Source of the DNA: Actinomyces vulturis
GTDB taxonomy: Bacteria > Actinomycetota > Actinomycetes > Actinomycetales > Actinomycetaceae
Assembly (NCBI RefSeq): GCF_001687305.1
Contig: NZ_KV700385.1
Span: 290,513 to 354,512, forward strand
Reading direction: 5' to 3'
DNA length: 64,000 nucleotides
This document shows, piece by piece, positions 49,414-58,531 of the stretch (position 1 is its first letter; every line of letters begins with the position of its first letter). The notes under the pieces are model-generated. The model saw only the letters and a list, made by a program, of their open reading frames with translations, had not been told where the DNA came from and did not search any database. A program made the translations under genes and the position numbers.

Positions 49414-50690
49414 GCTGATGGCACCATCCTTGAGAGGATCTGAATAAGGTGGTCAGTTGCATCTCCGCCCTGGCGGGGCCAGGAGTCAGAGAGAAGTTTG
49501 TGGACGAACGTCATAAGGCGCTTGCGCGGTAGGCCGTAACGCGTACACAGGCGCATCACTTCGGGATGTTCGATGAGCGAAACAAAGACGCGACCCAGGG
49601 TGTAGTAACCACCCATGTCAGCTTTGAGTGCGGCAGGATAGGCTTGAAGAGCCAGTTCGCGGCCTGTTTCAGTGGCGCGAGCGCGGGCCTGGAGGATCGC
49701 TTCAGCAGCCAAGCGGCCAGACATCAGTGCCTGGGCAATTCCTTCGCCGTTAAATGGAGAAATCATTCCGCCCGCATCGCCCAGCAGGAAAAGCCCGTCT
49801 GCATAGTGGGGTTGACGGTTAAATGCCATAGGCAGTGCTGCGCTGCGCAAGTCACCCACCTGAGTATCAGGATTAAGGCCCCATTCTTCAGGGGTGTTAG
49901 CAATCCAGGTGGTGAAAATCTTCTTGTAATCAATCTTAGCGGCATGAGCGGTGGATGAGACGGAGCCCAGGCCCACGTTGACCAGTCCGTTACCCACACT
50001 CCAAATCCAGCCGTAGCCAGGAAGAAGGGTTCCCTTTTCGCGAGGACCGTCCCACAGTTCAAGCTGGCTTTCCATCCACTCATCGTTTGCCAGAGGGGAT
50101 TCAAAGTAGGCGCGAACAGCTACCCCCATGGGGCGCTTATCGTTCTTGGCCCGCCCTACTGCTGTGGCAAGACGTGCCGCCACTCCACCAGCGTCAATAA
50201 CGATGGGCGCGGTAAACGAAGTAGGTTGACTTATTGCTGGTTCAGCGACTCGAGCAGTGGGCTTGGTTTCTACGCCGGTGACGCGTCCAGCAGCAGAAGT
50301 AATCGGAGCAGTAACAGTCACACCTGTCATAAGCCGCGCCCCTGCTTGCTGTGCATAGAGCGCCAGGTCTTTATCGAGTTTGGTGCGTGCACGGGCCATG
50401 CCGTATCCGGGCAGGTGCGACTGCTCAGGCCAAGGAAGTTCTACGGTGTGCCCGGCTCCGACTACGCGCAGCCCCTTGTTACGCCGCCAGGTAGATGTGT
50501 CGATGCCGAGAGTAATCAGTTCACGAACCGCGCTAGGGGTAAGTCCGTCGCCGCAGATTTTGCCTCGCCCCAGATCGTTCTTCTCCAAAAGAATGACGTC
50601 AAGTCCTTCGCGGGCGCAGTAATAGGCGGCACTGGATCCGGCAGGGCCTGCACCGACGACGATGACGTCTGCGTCGTGCGAACACGTCAT
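49410..50690 (-). CDS. Geranylgeranyl-reductase-family flavoprotein
   Basis: FAD-dependent reductase of isoprenoid double bonds, 426 residues. The dinucleotide motif GAGPAG is at about 13-18, and the second FAD signature reads GDAGGMISPFNGEGIAQAL near 300. I start it at the ATG at 50688-50690 (MTCSHDADVIVVG), because AAGGAGAGGG lies just upstream; an in-frame TTG six codons earlier is itself part of that site. In mycobacteria the relative MenJ (Rv0561c) saturates one double bond of the menaquinone tail. The position here, as first gene of the complex I operon and facing menG, makes that role likely but unproven. Confidence 0.9.
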   Translation of the reverse strand: MTCSHDADVIVVGAGPAGSSAAYYCAREGLDVILLEKNDLGRGKICGDGLTPSAVRELITLGIDTSTWRRNKGLRVVGAGHTVELPWPEQSHLPGYGMARARTKLDKDLALYAQQAGARLMTGVTVTAPITSAAGRVTGVETKPTARVAEPAISQPTSFTAPIVIDAGGVAARLATAVGRAKNDKRPMGVAVRAYFESPLANDEWMESQLELWDGPREKGTLLPGYGWIWSVGNGLVNVGLGSVSSTAHAAKIDYKKIFTTWIANTPEEWGLNPDTQVGDLRSAALPMAFNRQPHYADGLFLLGDAGGMISPFNGEGIAQALMSGRLAAEAILQARARATETGRELALQAYPAALKADMGGYYTLGRVFVSLIEHPEVMRLCTRYGLPRKRLMTFVHKLLSDSWPRQGGDATDHLIQILSRMVPSA

Positions 50691-50931
50691 GGTGACCCTC
50701 TCCTTCAATCCTAGTGCGATGTGGCGCCCATCTCAGAGTTACCTGTACGAGCACACGATTACGAAGCACGCCCAAGAACAGGGGTGTGCCTGTACCTACG
50801 CATGTTTTCTCATTGGTGACTCTACCCAGAGCGCAAAGCCGTATTTTTTGTGTAGACGGTCACGCTAGTTTCCCGCGTGATTTCGCCATGCGAGACGGGA
50901 GGCCAGGGTTACGTCACGCCATTGGGTGACA

Positions 50932-50970
50932 TGAATTACGAATAATTCACCTTACGAATATCGTAAGGTG
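50932..50970. promoter_or_regulatory. Palindromic sites between the nuo operon and menG
   Basis: In the 393-bp divergent region, CACCTTACGA (50948-50957) and TCGTAAGGTG (50961-50970) form a perfect 10-bp dyad around ATA. GAATTA (50932-50937) and TAATTC (50942-50947) form another directly beside it. This is a plausible operator serving both transcripts. The rest of 50691-51083 shows no gene and no certain promoter boxes. Confidence 0.6.
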
Positions 50971-51083
50971 TTTCATCGTACGGCACGGGACTTACGTCTC
51001 ATTAACGACGCCCCGCCCCACTTTCCAGCCAGAGCGAAAGTCCCATAAATGACACATGGCTCTCATCCTGAGATGATGAACCC

Positions 51084-51782
51084 ATGACTCGTGCCACCCT
51101 AACGAAAGACCCCGCAGACGTCGCCAAAATGTTCGACGCCGTGGCTAAGCGCTACGACATCACAAATGATGTGATGACCGGTTTCCAGGTCCGCATGTGG
51201 AGGTCCGTCACCCGCAAAGCAGTCGATGCTCGACCAGGAATGACAATTCTTGACGTTGCCGCAGGAACCGGCACCTCCTCCATGGAATACGTAGCGGACG
51301 GCGCAAAGGTCGTGGCATGCGACTTCTCTCCAGGCATGGTGGCTGAAGGTCAACGCCGCTACCCCGAAGTGGATTTTGTAGCAGGAGATGCCACCGCTTT
51401 ACCTTTTGCCGATAACTCTTTTGACGTAACGACCATCTCCTACGGTCTGCGCAATGTAAATGACACAATGGCAGCTCTTTGCGAAATGCGCCGCGTAACC
51501 AAACCTGGTGGTCGTATCGTCATTTGCGAGTTTTCCACTCCCACCAACGCTACCTTTGCCCGCTTGTACCGCTGGTATCTAGGCACCATGCTTCCCGCAA
51601 TGGCCAAGGTAGTTTCCTCAAATACTGAAGCTTACGACTACTTAGGCGAATCCATCATCGCCTGGCCAGATCAACGGGAATTAGCTTCCATGATGCAGCA
51701 AGCTGGATGGCGTCATGTGGGATTCAAAAATCTCTCCGGCGGAATTGTGGCCCTGCACCGTGCTACGAAACCGGCGGTCTGA
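51084..51782 (+). CDS. menG: Demethylmenaquinone methyltransferase
   Basis: SAM-dependent C-methyltransferase that converts demethylmenaquinone to menaquinone, 232 residues (UbiE/COQ5 family). Motif I reads [16 protein letters not shown]. The downstream signatures [14 protein letters not shown] and [10 protein letters not shown] are both intact. The N-terminal [20 protein letters not shown] is characteristic. The ribosome site before the ATG is weak. It lies opposite the flavoprotein-nuo operon and 61 bp before menF, with which it is probably cotranscribed. Confidence 0.94.
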   Translation: MTRATLTKDPADVAKMFDAVAKRYDITNDVMTGFQVRMWRSVTRKAVDARPGMTILDVAAGTGTSSMEYVADGAKVVACDFSPGMVAEGQRRYPEVDFVAGDATALPFADNSFDVTTISYGLRNVNDTMAALCEMRRVTKPGGRIVICEFSTPTNATFARLYRWYLGTMLPAMAKVVSSNTEAYDYLGESIIAWPDQRELASMMQQAGWRHVGFKNLSGGIVALHRATKPAV

Positions 51783-51843
51783 CTTCAGATATCGCCCCTA
51801 CCCATCACACGGCGAGTAATCATTCTCAAGTGAAGCCTTCGCT

Positions 51844-53469
51844 ATGACTGAGCATTTTTGCGCTGACGCAGCGTACACACCTACATCCACCTCCGCTCCA
51901 CTACCCCATCTTCATCATCGCAGGGTGGGAGGTTTGCGCGCATTGACCCGTCCACTTCATTGGGGCGGTGCGATTGATGTCAGGAATACCAACAAGGTAT
52001 TAACCTCTCTCATTGCTGAGCGCGATGACTGTGTGTGCTGGATTCGCAGTGAGGGGTCGTTGGCCGCTGATTCTCCCTCATTAGTGGGCTGGGGCCGTGT
52101 AATGACACTGACTTCCAGTGGGGCGGACCGCACGGAATCACTGCGTACTCAGTGGCGTAACGTTATTGGCCGGTCTCAATGGGAAGACACCGTCTCCCGC
52201 CCTGGCACTGGTCCACTTAGTTTCGGTACCATCACCTTTTCTCCCAACTCAAGTGAAGACTCTATTCTTGTAATCCCTGAGGTAATAGTTGGCTGTGACG
52301 CTATGGGATATTGGCTCACTGTCTTGGAGATACTACGCGAAGATTCTCTCGATATTGCTGACACTTCACGATCCTGCGATAGCAACAAACGAGATGCTTT
52401 TTCTCCCTGCAGATTCTCAGACGATGATGCGCAATCGGCTTATCAAAGGGACACAACCGCGAGTGCATCTGATTCTCTCGCCGCTCGTTGGGCCTGCGTT
52501 GCCCACGATATTAACAGCGCTCTGACAAGTGGAACTTTTTCTGAAATCACTGACGCCATGCCTGTTAATCAATACAGCAAGGTATCCACGACAAGTATGT
52601 CCTCTCCAGGAATCACTGAGGAATCCGGGCATGCCATAAACGCATTGAGCATTTACCCCGGGACGCTAAGTGACGACGAGTTTCAGATTGCGGTTGCTCA
52701 GGCAACTGAGCGTTTAAGTGCAGGAGAGGCAGTCAAGGTAGTGCTGGCTCGCGATCTCCAAGTTCACTGCCCCACTGCCCCCACTATGGGGAGTCTTGCG
52801 ACCTACTTAGCACGGTCCTTTCCCACTACATGGACGTTCGTTGTGGACACGATGGTGGGCGCTACCCCTGAATTGCTCATGCGACTAAGCAATAAACACG
52901 TTCATTCACGGGTTCTTGCAGGAACCGCTCGTCGCGGCAATGCCTCCGCAGCAGAAGTCGACACCATGGCTAACTGGCTCATGCATTCATCGAAGAATCG
53001 TCGCGAACATGAAGTTGCTAGCCGTTCAGCAGTTGACGCCTTAGAGCCACTATGTGCGTGGGTAGAAGCCAGTGAGCCTTTTATTCTTCGTCTACCCAAT
53101 GTGCTCCACGTAGCCACAGATGTCCGTGCAGAGGTGGCAGGCGATACGGGAGCCTTAGCATTGGTTGATGCTCTCCATCCTACCGCTGCCGTCTGCGGTA
53201 CTCCGCGCAAAGATGCTGCCCACCTTATCGATGTGCTTGAGCACCAGGATCGTGGGCGATATAGCGGCCCTGTGGGGTGGGTGGATTGGCATGGTGAAGG
53301 TGAATGGTGCATTGCCTTGCGCTGTGCTTCACGCGTCAGCGACACGGAGTTCAACGTATGGGGTGGTGGTGGCATCATGCCTGATTCCCAGCCTCGTGAT
53401 GAGTGGGAGGAGACCCGAGCAAAGATGCGCCCAATGCTCGAGGCATTGGCCGCATCCTCTGCTCGGTGA
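51844..53469 (+). CDS. menF: Isochorismate synthase
   Basis: Chorismate-binding enzyme catalysing the first step of menaquinone synthesis, 541 residues. The C-terminal catalytic half has the family signatures VVLARDLQV, FVVDTMVGATPELLMRL, SRVLAGTARRG, the HPTAAVCGTPR block and GRYSGPVGWVDWHGEGEWCIALRCA. The first ~260 residues are less conserved, Ser/Thr/Asp-rich, and make the protein longer than most MenF. Nothing separates it clearly from salicylate-type isochorismate synthases except its context with menG, menD and menA, which supports menaquinone. ATG start after a weak GAAG. Confidence 0.9.
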   Translation: MTEHFCADAAYTPTSTSAPLPHLHHRRVGGLRALTRPLHWGGAIDVRNTNKVLTSLIAERDDCVCWIRSEGSLAADSPSLVGWGRVMTLTSSGADRTESLRTQWRNVIGRSQWEDTVSRPGTGPLSFGTITFSPNSSEDSILVIPEVIVGCDAMGYWLTVLEILREDSLDIADTSRSCDSNKRDAFSPCRFSDDDAQSAYQRDTTASASDSLAARWACVAHDINSALTSGTFSEITDAMPVNQYSKVSTTSMSSPGITEESGHAINALSIYPGTLSDDEFQIAVAQATERLSAGEAVKVVLARDLQVHCPTAPTMGSLATYLARSFPTTWTFVVDTMVGATPELLMRLSNKHVHSRVLAGTARRGNASAAEVDTMANWLMHSSKNRREHEVASRSAVDALEPLCAWVEASEPFILRLPNVLHVATDVRAEVAGDTGALALVDALHPTAAVCGTPRKDAAHLIDVLEHQDRGRYSGPVGWVDWHGEGEWCIALRCASRVSDTEFNVWGGGGIMPDSQPRDEWEETRAKMRPMLEALAASSAR

Positions 53470-53588
53470 TCGCCTGATTTTTCTCACTCAGCGCCACCTC
53501 GATACATCAGTGAGGTCAGCAACTTACTGCTTTTCACAGCATTACACGCTTCCCCCTAATACCGATGAAACGACGTCTCCAACGTTTC

Positions 53589-55058
53589 TCAAGAATCCTT
53601 ACGTTCGGCAAGTTTGACCGTTACGTCTTGACTCTTGTGGTCTCGAATAATGGTAAGTGTGACGTCATCACCAGCGGAGTACTGACGAACATATCCCGTG
53701 AGAGCTGCCGCCTGGGAGACGGTCTTCCCGTCGATTGCGGTAACAAGATCACCTTCATGTAAACCGGCCTCCTCGGCAGGAGACCCAGATTCCACGCTTG
53801 TAATCGTTGCTCCCGCGCGAGCCACACCATCAGATTGTGCAGCACCGTTATCAACAGTGACTCCGAGATAAGCATGGGTAGCAGTTCCAGACTCAATAAG
53901 TTGGTCTGCAACCTTGGTGGCTAGGTTGATCGGGATAGCAAAGCCAATGCCAATGGAGCCTGCCTGACCTTCACCTCCACCTGTTGAGGCAATCGATGAG
54001 GTAATACCGATAACTTGACCATGTTCATCGAACAAGGGCCCGCCACTATTGCCTGGGTTGATGGCGGCATCAATCTGAATGGCGTTGGTGTAGACGCGGT
54101 TTGGTGCGGTTTGGGTCCGCCCCAGCAGTCCAGAAAGTCCTTGAATACCCTGGCTATCCTGCTCAGGGGCAGGAGCTTTCTGGGTGGTCACTACCGGGCG
54201 GTCAAGAGCGGAGATAATGCCGGTGGTGGCCGTCGACGACAGACCGAGTGGATTGCCGATTGCCATCACGTTTTGGCCCGTGACAAGGTCGTCTGAGTCA
54301 CCCAGTGTGGCCACGGTCAGGTCAGTAGGAGGATCTTGTAAAGCAATCACAGCCAGGTCGGTGGCAGGATCGGTTCCCGTGAGAGTGGCAGCGAAGATTC
54401 GACCGTCAGCTAAGGTGACTTGGATTTCAGTGGCAGTTCCTACCACGTGGTTATTGGTGAGAATGTGGCCCTGTTCGTCATAAATGACACCGGATCCAAC
54501 TGCTTCACCCTCAGGGGTGCGTACGGCGATGGAAACCACGGCGTTATTTACGGCCTTAACCACGGCTTCCCAGTCTGCCGGAGTGCCGGTCGATGAGATG
54601 ACTTGAGTATCACCTTTTTGACTGGGTGACGGAGCGGCGGTGATGGCAGGGGCAGAGTTATGGTGACTGGAGTTATCAAGCAAAGTCATCGTGCCTGCTG
54701 TTCCTGCTGAAGCAAGAACAGCGGCAGCCAGTGTGGCAGCAATAAGAGCTACCCAGCCTGGGCCGCGACGTTTTTCACGAACCGGTGCTGCACTCGCAGA
54801 AGGCAAGGATGGCTGCGGAGAGGACGATGCTGAGGCGGAAGCCTGTTCGCCTGGCATGCTGACAGCCGGTGCAGGCGGGATATAGGTGGGCATAGGGGCG
54901 GCCATGGGCTGGCCGGCCTCACCGGGCATTGCCTGGTTATCTCCGGAGCTCATCGACTGAACACTTCCGGATTCCGTAGCGGCATCGGCGCTTAAAGGGG
55001 GACCGTAAGGGCTAATAGGGCTGGTGCCGTTAGTGTAGGGGTTGGGGGGTTGTGTCAT
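53589..55058 (-). CDS. HtrA/DegP-type serine protease with PDZ domain
   Basis: Membrane-anchored extracytoplasmic protease for envelope protein quality control, 489 residues from the ATG at 55056-55058 (MTQPPNPYTNG) with GGGAGA upstream. A Pro/Ser/Ala-rich cytoplasmic N-terminus (about 95 residues) leads to one membrane span (VALIAATLAAAVLASAG). The protease domain has the catalytic triad H204 (TNNHVVG), D234 (ATDLAVI) and S338 (GNSGGPL). One C-terminal PDZ domain begins near YLGVTVDNGAA. It separates menF from menD and is convergent with menF, so it is not part of quinone synthesis. Confidence 0.93.
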   Translation of the reverse strand: MTQPPNPYTNGTSPISPYGPPLSADAATESGSVQSMSSGDNQAMPGEAGQPMAAPMPTYIPPAPAVSMPGEQASASASSSPQPSLPSASAAPVREKRRGPGWVALIAATLAAAVLASAGTAGTMTLLDNSSHHNSAPAITAAPSPSQKGDTQVISSTGTPADWEAVVKAVNNAVVSIAVRTPEGEAVGSGVIYDEQGHILTNNHVVGTATEIQVTLADGRIFAATLTGTDPATDLAVIALQDPPTDLTVATLGDSDDLVTGQNVMAIGNPLGLSSTATTGIISALDRPVVTTQKAPAPEQDSQGIQGLSGLLGRTQTAPNRVYTNAIQIDAAINPGNSGGPLFDEHGQVIGITSSIASTGGGEGQAGSIGIGFAIPINLATKVADQLIESGTATHAYLGVTVDNGAAQSDGVARAGATITSVESGSPAEEAGLHEGDLVTAIDGKTVSQAAALTGYVRQYSAGDDVTLTIIRDHKSQDVTVKLAERKDS

Positions 55059-55175
55059 GGTGTTCTCCCGGGACAATGCGAGCGGGTCTCGCTGGTGAAC
55101 TCGAGGCGTTCTCGCGGGGTCATTAAGAATGCCGGTAGTTAACCCCCGAATTCTGCGCGTCTTCCGATAATTTGC

Positions 55176-57101
55176 TCATGCTTTTCTTGGCGTTTTCTGG
55201 ATGGTTGCTGAATGACTACAGTCGACAACACTGACTTTTGTCCCGAAAACCGGCGCTTGGAGACTTTCTCGCAAGGCATCAAGACTGACAAGACGTTCAC
55301 CCTGAGCACCACAAGCTTTCACAATTTCTTCAAGGACGGCACGCTGCGGAGTAGCAAAGAAGCGCTCATAAAAGTCACGCTCGTTGGGATACTGAGCACA
55401 CCGCTTGCCATATTCAAGGCCTGCAAAGATTGCCCCGCCACAATCGTCAATAACGACCACGTGAACAGGCAGATCATCTTCTTTCAATCCCATATTGAAA
55501 GCCATGACATCATGGACTGCTGTGAGGTCACCGCACAGCACACGTACGCTGCGTCCACTCCCCCAGGCCACACCCATAGCTGTTGAAATTGTTCCGTCAA
55601 TTCCAGCCAGTCCTCGGTTCGCAATAACTCGGCCTGCGTGGGCTCGTCCTGGCGCACTCTGGTCAAGATAGCGAATCGCCATGGAACTGCCGACGACGAG
55701 GATCAAGTTCTCGCTTTGCGCCCAGACCACGAGCGCAACCTGCCGCGCGCTGACTGCCGACCCCTCAGCATCAGCCTGAACGGAGGCACTGTGGGCGACC
55801 CACCCCTCATCAATAGTGTGTTCAGCATGCTCGCAGGCATAGCGCCACTGCTGCTGCCACGGCGACTCCTCCACAGTACGCGACGTGCATTGTTCACCCA
55901 CCTCACGCTCGTCGCGGGATGGAGTTTGATTTCCCCATTGAGTGTTATTCACCTGGGTGATGAACTGTTCTTCGCTGATGACGCACGCGGCACATCCACT
56001 TTCATCCCACCAGCGGGCGTGAGGTGCCACCACAGTAATGGGGATGTCTGTACGCGACAGGAGAGCAGTGACAGGGCGAGAGAGAGTGGGATGGCCACAC
56101 ACCACCACAGCCTCAATGTCAAGGGCTAGGTCTGTGGCAAGTACAGAAGAATAAGCGGTAAGGCATCCTGGAACGCGAGCACCACTGGTGGGTTCTGCAC
56201 ACACTGGCCATCCGCGGCGTTGAGCGAATGCGAGTGCCGCGTGAGCGGCGTCAGCAGACGCCCCTTCAGCGATGAGGACCAGGCCACGCGTCACATCATG
56301 CCCGGGGAGAGTCATCTGTCCGCCATGCGTAGCGCTGGCACCGAGGTGGGCCCCCTGCCCACCGTACGAACTACTCGTGCACAGTGTGTGAGAAGAGACG
56401 AGGCTATCCCCCAAAAGGAGACCCGCAGGAGCGGAAGTCGACGGAATCGCTGAACCTGCCTGCGCACGCAAAACTTCCAGATCCCAGGGCTCATCAGCGG
56501 GAACCAACGGTGGGCGTAAACGCATGTTGATCTGTGCAGGGCCGGGGTCGTGGGTGAAATCGCCACAGGCCGCAGCGATGGCACGAGTGACATGACCAAT
56601 GAGTTGCTGCTCGCCACCGGGATGGTCGCCAGCCAATCCTGCGGGAATATCAGCAATGTAGCGCATGGCTGAACGCATCATGCCAGGCTGATCACTGGTC
56701 TGGTTGGCTCCTGTTCCCACCGCTTCATGGGGGCGATCGGCACTGATAACGAGGAGGGGAATACCTGCGGCATCTGCTTCTGCCACAGCCGGATGAAGAT
56801 TGGCTACGGCTGAACCCGAGGTGGTGACCACCGCAGCCAACGGACGAACATTCTCGTGGGCGCTAGCCCATTGCTCATCACCGGCTACCACGGCAATTCC
56901 GCGCGCCACACCCAACGCGATAAAGGCGGCACTGCGTTCGTCAATGGCCACGCGCAGGTGGATCAGCCCTGCAGCCTCAGCTTGCGCCAATGCATACGTC
57001 AGGGGCGCATTGCGTGAGCCCGGACAGCAAACAACATAACGAACATTATGACGGATCAGTGTGCTCACCAAGGCGCGCGCGTGTGCGGTGGAGGAGTTCA
57101 T
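55176..57101 (-). CDS. menD: SEPHCHC synthase (MenD)
   Basis: Thiamine-diphosphate enzyme joining isochorismate and 2-oxoglutarate to give SEPHCHC, step two of menaquinone synthesis, 641 residues. It is somewhat longer than the roughly 550 of most MenD. The N-terminal domain shows VVCCPGSRNAPL and the catalytic glutamate E55 in IDERSAAF. GTGANQTSDQPGM is a further MenD-type stretch. The ThDP-binding C-terminal domain has NRGLAGIDGTISTAMG and LCGDLTAVHDVMAFN. It is divergent from menA (72 bp apart), suggesting joint control. Confidence 0.94.
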   Translation of the reverse strand: MNSSTAHARALVSTLIRHNVRYVVCCPGSRNAPLTYALAQAEAAGLIHLRVAIDERSAAFIALGVARGIAVVAGDEQWASAHENVRPLAAVVTTSGSAVANLHPAVAEADAAGIPLLVISADRPHEAVGTGANQTSDQPGMMRSAMRYIADIPAGLAGDHPGGEQQLIGHVTRAIAAACGDFTHDPGPAQINMRLRPPLVPADEPWDLEVLRAQAGSAIPSTSAPAGLLLGDSLVSSHTLCTSSSYGGQGAHLGASATHGGQMTLPGHDVTRGLVLIAEGASADAAHAALAFAQRRGWPVCAEPTSGARVPGCLTAYSSVLATDLALDIEAVVVCGHPTLSRPVTALLSRTDIPITVVAPHARWWDESGCAACVISEEQFITQVNNTQWGNQTPSRDEREVGEQCTSRTVEESPWQQQWRYACEHAEHTIDEGWVAHSASVQADAEGSAVSARQVALVVWAQSENLILVVGSSMAIRYLDQSAPGRAHAGRVIANRGLAGIDGTISTAMGVAWGSGRSVRVLCGDLTAVHDVMAFNMGLKEDDLPVHVVVIDDCGGAIFAGLEYGKRCAQYPNERDFYERFFATPQRAVLEEIVKACGAQGERLVSLDALRESLQAPVFGTKVSVVDCSHSATIQKTPRKA

Positions 57102-57173
57102 GACTCCAGCCTACGGCGTGTGCTGGCGTAGACTTCACGACGTTGTGTTGTGCCGCACCGATCGAGGAAAACT

Positions 57174-58139
57174 ATGGCTAAGTATTCCACCCCTTCCCAG
57201 GCCCATACGCCCGGGACGCAGGTGCCGTCTGCTAAGCAATGGGCTGAAGTCGTTCGCCTGCGAACTTTGCCTGCTGCTGTGGCACCAGTGTTGGTGGGTG
57301 CGGCGGTTGCGTTTCCGTTTTCTTGGGTAGGCGTGGCACTCTCCCTGTTGGCAGCCGTGGTGGCCTTAGCCTTGCAGGTGGGATGCAACATTGCCAATGA
57401 CTATTCGGATGGGATTCGCGGCACCGACGACGATCGCTCCGGTCCTCCCCGTCTCACCGCTTCCGGCGCGGTTGCCCCTCATACGGTGAAAATGATGGCT
57501 TTTGCCTCCTTTGGCGTGGCCGGACTTGCGGGGCTCGCTGTGCTGGCATTGAGTGGTCAATGGTGGATGCTCATGTTGGGTGTGGCTGCAGTTCTAGCTG
57601 CCTGGTTCTATACCGGCGGGTCTAAGCCTTATGGCTATTTGGGGCTTGGCGAGATTTTTGTGTTTATTTTCTTTGGGCTTATGGCTACTGCCGGCACCAC
57701 ATATGTGTTGCGTGGTGATGTTCCATGGCAGGGCTGGGTGTTGGCCTCATGCGTGGGCTTGATTGCCTGTTCCTTACTCATGGTTAACAACATTCGCGAT
57801 ATTGATACCGATCCGACGCACGGCAAGATGACGTTAGCAGTGCGTTTGGGACAGACCCGTGCACGCGTTGCTTATGGGGTATTGCTGATTGTTCCTGGTG
57901 TGTTGGGGGCTGCCACATTGGCCACCTACGGCATGGGTCTTGCTGACGTGCGTATTTTTGTCTTTGCCATCGTCATGCTCATCGGCGTGGCCGTGTGGGC
58001 GGTGTTAGTGAAGAAAGCTCTTGAGCCGGTAATTCGCGGAGCCATGGGGCACGCTCTGATCCCCTGTCTGAAGTTTGCAGGCCTCTACGAATTGGCTTTT
58101 GCCCTGGCCACTATGGCCGTGATCGCCAGTTCTCATTGA
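57174..58139 (+). CDS. menA: 1,4-dihydroxy-2-naphthoate polyprenyltransferase
   Basis: Membrane prenyltransferase attaching the polyprenyl tail to dihydroxynaphthoate, 321 residues from the ATG at 57174 (MAKYSTPSQ). A GAGGAAAACT ribosome site lies directly upstream; an in-frame GTG eight codons earlier includes that site and is rejected. About eight to nine membrane helices are evident. The two Asp-rich substrate motifs are NDYSDG near 75-80 and NNIRDIDTD near 205. It would use the product of the polyprenyl synthase at 31957-33063. Confidence 0.94.
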   Translation: MAKYSTPSQAHTPGTQVPSAKQWAEVVRLRTLPAAVAPVLVGAAVAFPFSWVGVALSLLAAVVALALQVGCNIANDYSDGIRGTDDDRSGPPRLTASGAVAPHTVKMMAFASFGVAGLAGLAVLALSGQWWMLMLGVAAVLAAWFYTGGSKPYGYLGLGEIFVFIFFGLMATAGTTYVLRGDVPWQGWVLASCVGLIACSLLMVNNIRDIDTDPTHGKMTLAVRLGQTRARVAYGVLLIVPGVLGAATLATYGMGLADVRIFVFAIVMLIGVAVWAVLVKKALEPVIRGAMGHALIPCLKFAGLYELAFALATMAVIASSH

Positions 58140-58161
58140 TTGTTCATCAAGTAGGAGCGAA

Positions 58162-58250
58162 TGAGCAGACGTCACCGTTGAAACACGTGGGGGGGGGCCG
58201 GCTGCGCAGCAGCCGGCCCCCCCCCCACACACAACACGTCACAGTGAACA
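58162..58250. repeat. Structured repeat element, copy 1
   Basis: This ~89-bp sequence recurs in the same direction at 63912-64000. Order: TGAGCAG; ACGTCACCGTTGAAACA; CGT and nine G; the palindrome CCGGCTGC-GCA-GCAGCCGG; ten C; an ACACACA spacer; then ACGTCACAGTGAACA, a diverged second copy of the first block. It can fold into a very stable hairpin, with the G-tract pairing the C-tract. It lies 22 bp after menA and may also terminate it. Confidence 0.9.
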
Positions 58251-58531
58251 TCCGCAAGGCGCCTCAGCACTCACTGAGAGGGCCCATATTCAGGCGTGCT
58301 CACTCATGACTAACGGCGCCGTGCGATCGCTCAGAATTAATGCTCAGCGGAACTTAACGTCCAAAGGAACCTCAACGTCCACACACTGACCGCACCGCCG
58401 ATCTACCGCATTAACACACCTAACCGTAAAGATGCCTCAATATAAAACGAGGAAAGGTAATCTATGCTTTTCATTGAAATGAAATATAATATTCACAAGT
58501 AAGTCCATTCAATGACGTTTGGAGTCTTCTC
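58251..58531 (+). promoter_or_regulatory. Promoter of the hydrolase-lipoprotein pair
   Basis: A perfect -10 box TATAAT lies at 58485-58490, about 40 bp before the hydrolase start. No clear -35 is seen at 17-18 bp. TTTCAT (58469-58474) and ATGAAA (58479-58484) form a dyad touching the -10 box, a possible repressor site. The remainder holds no gene. Base composition drops toward AT here. Confidence 0.55.
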
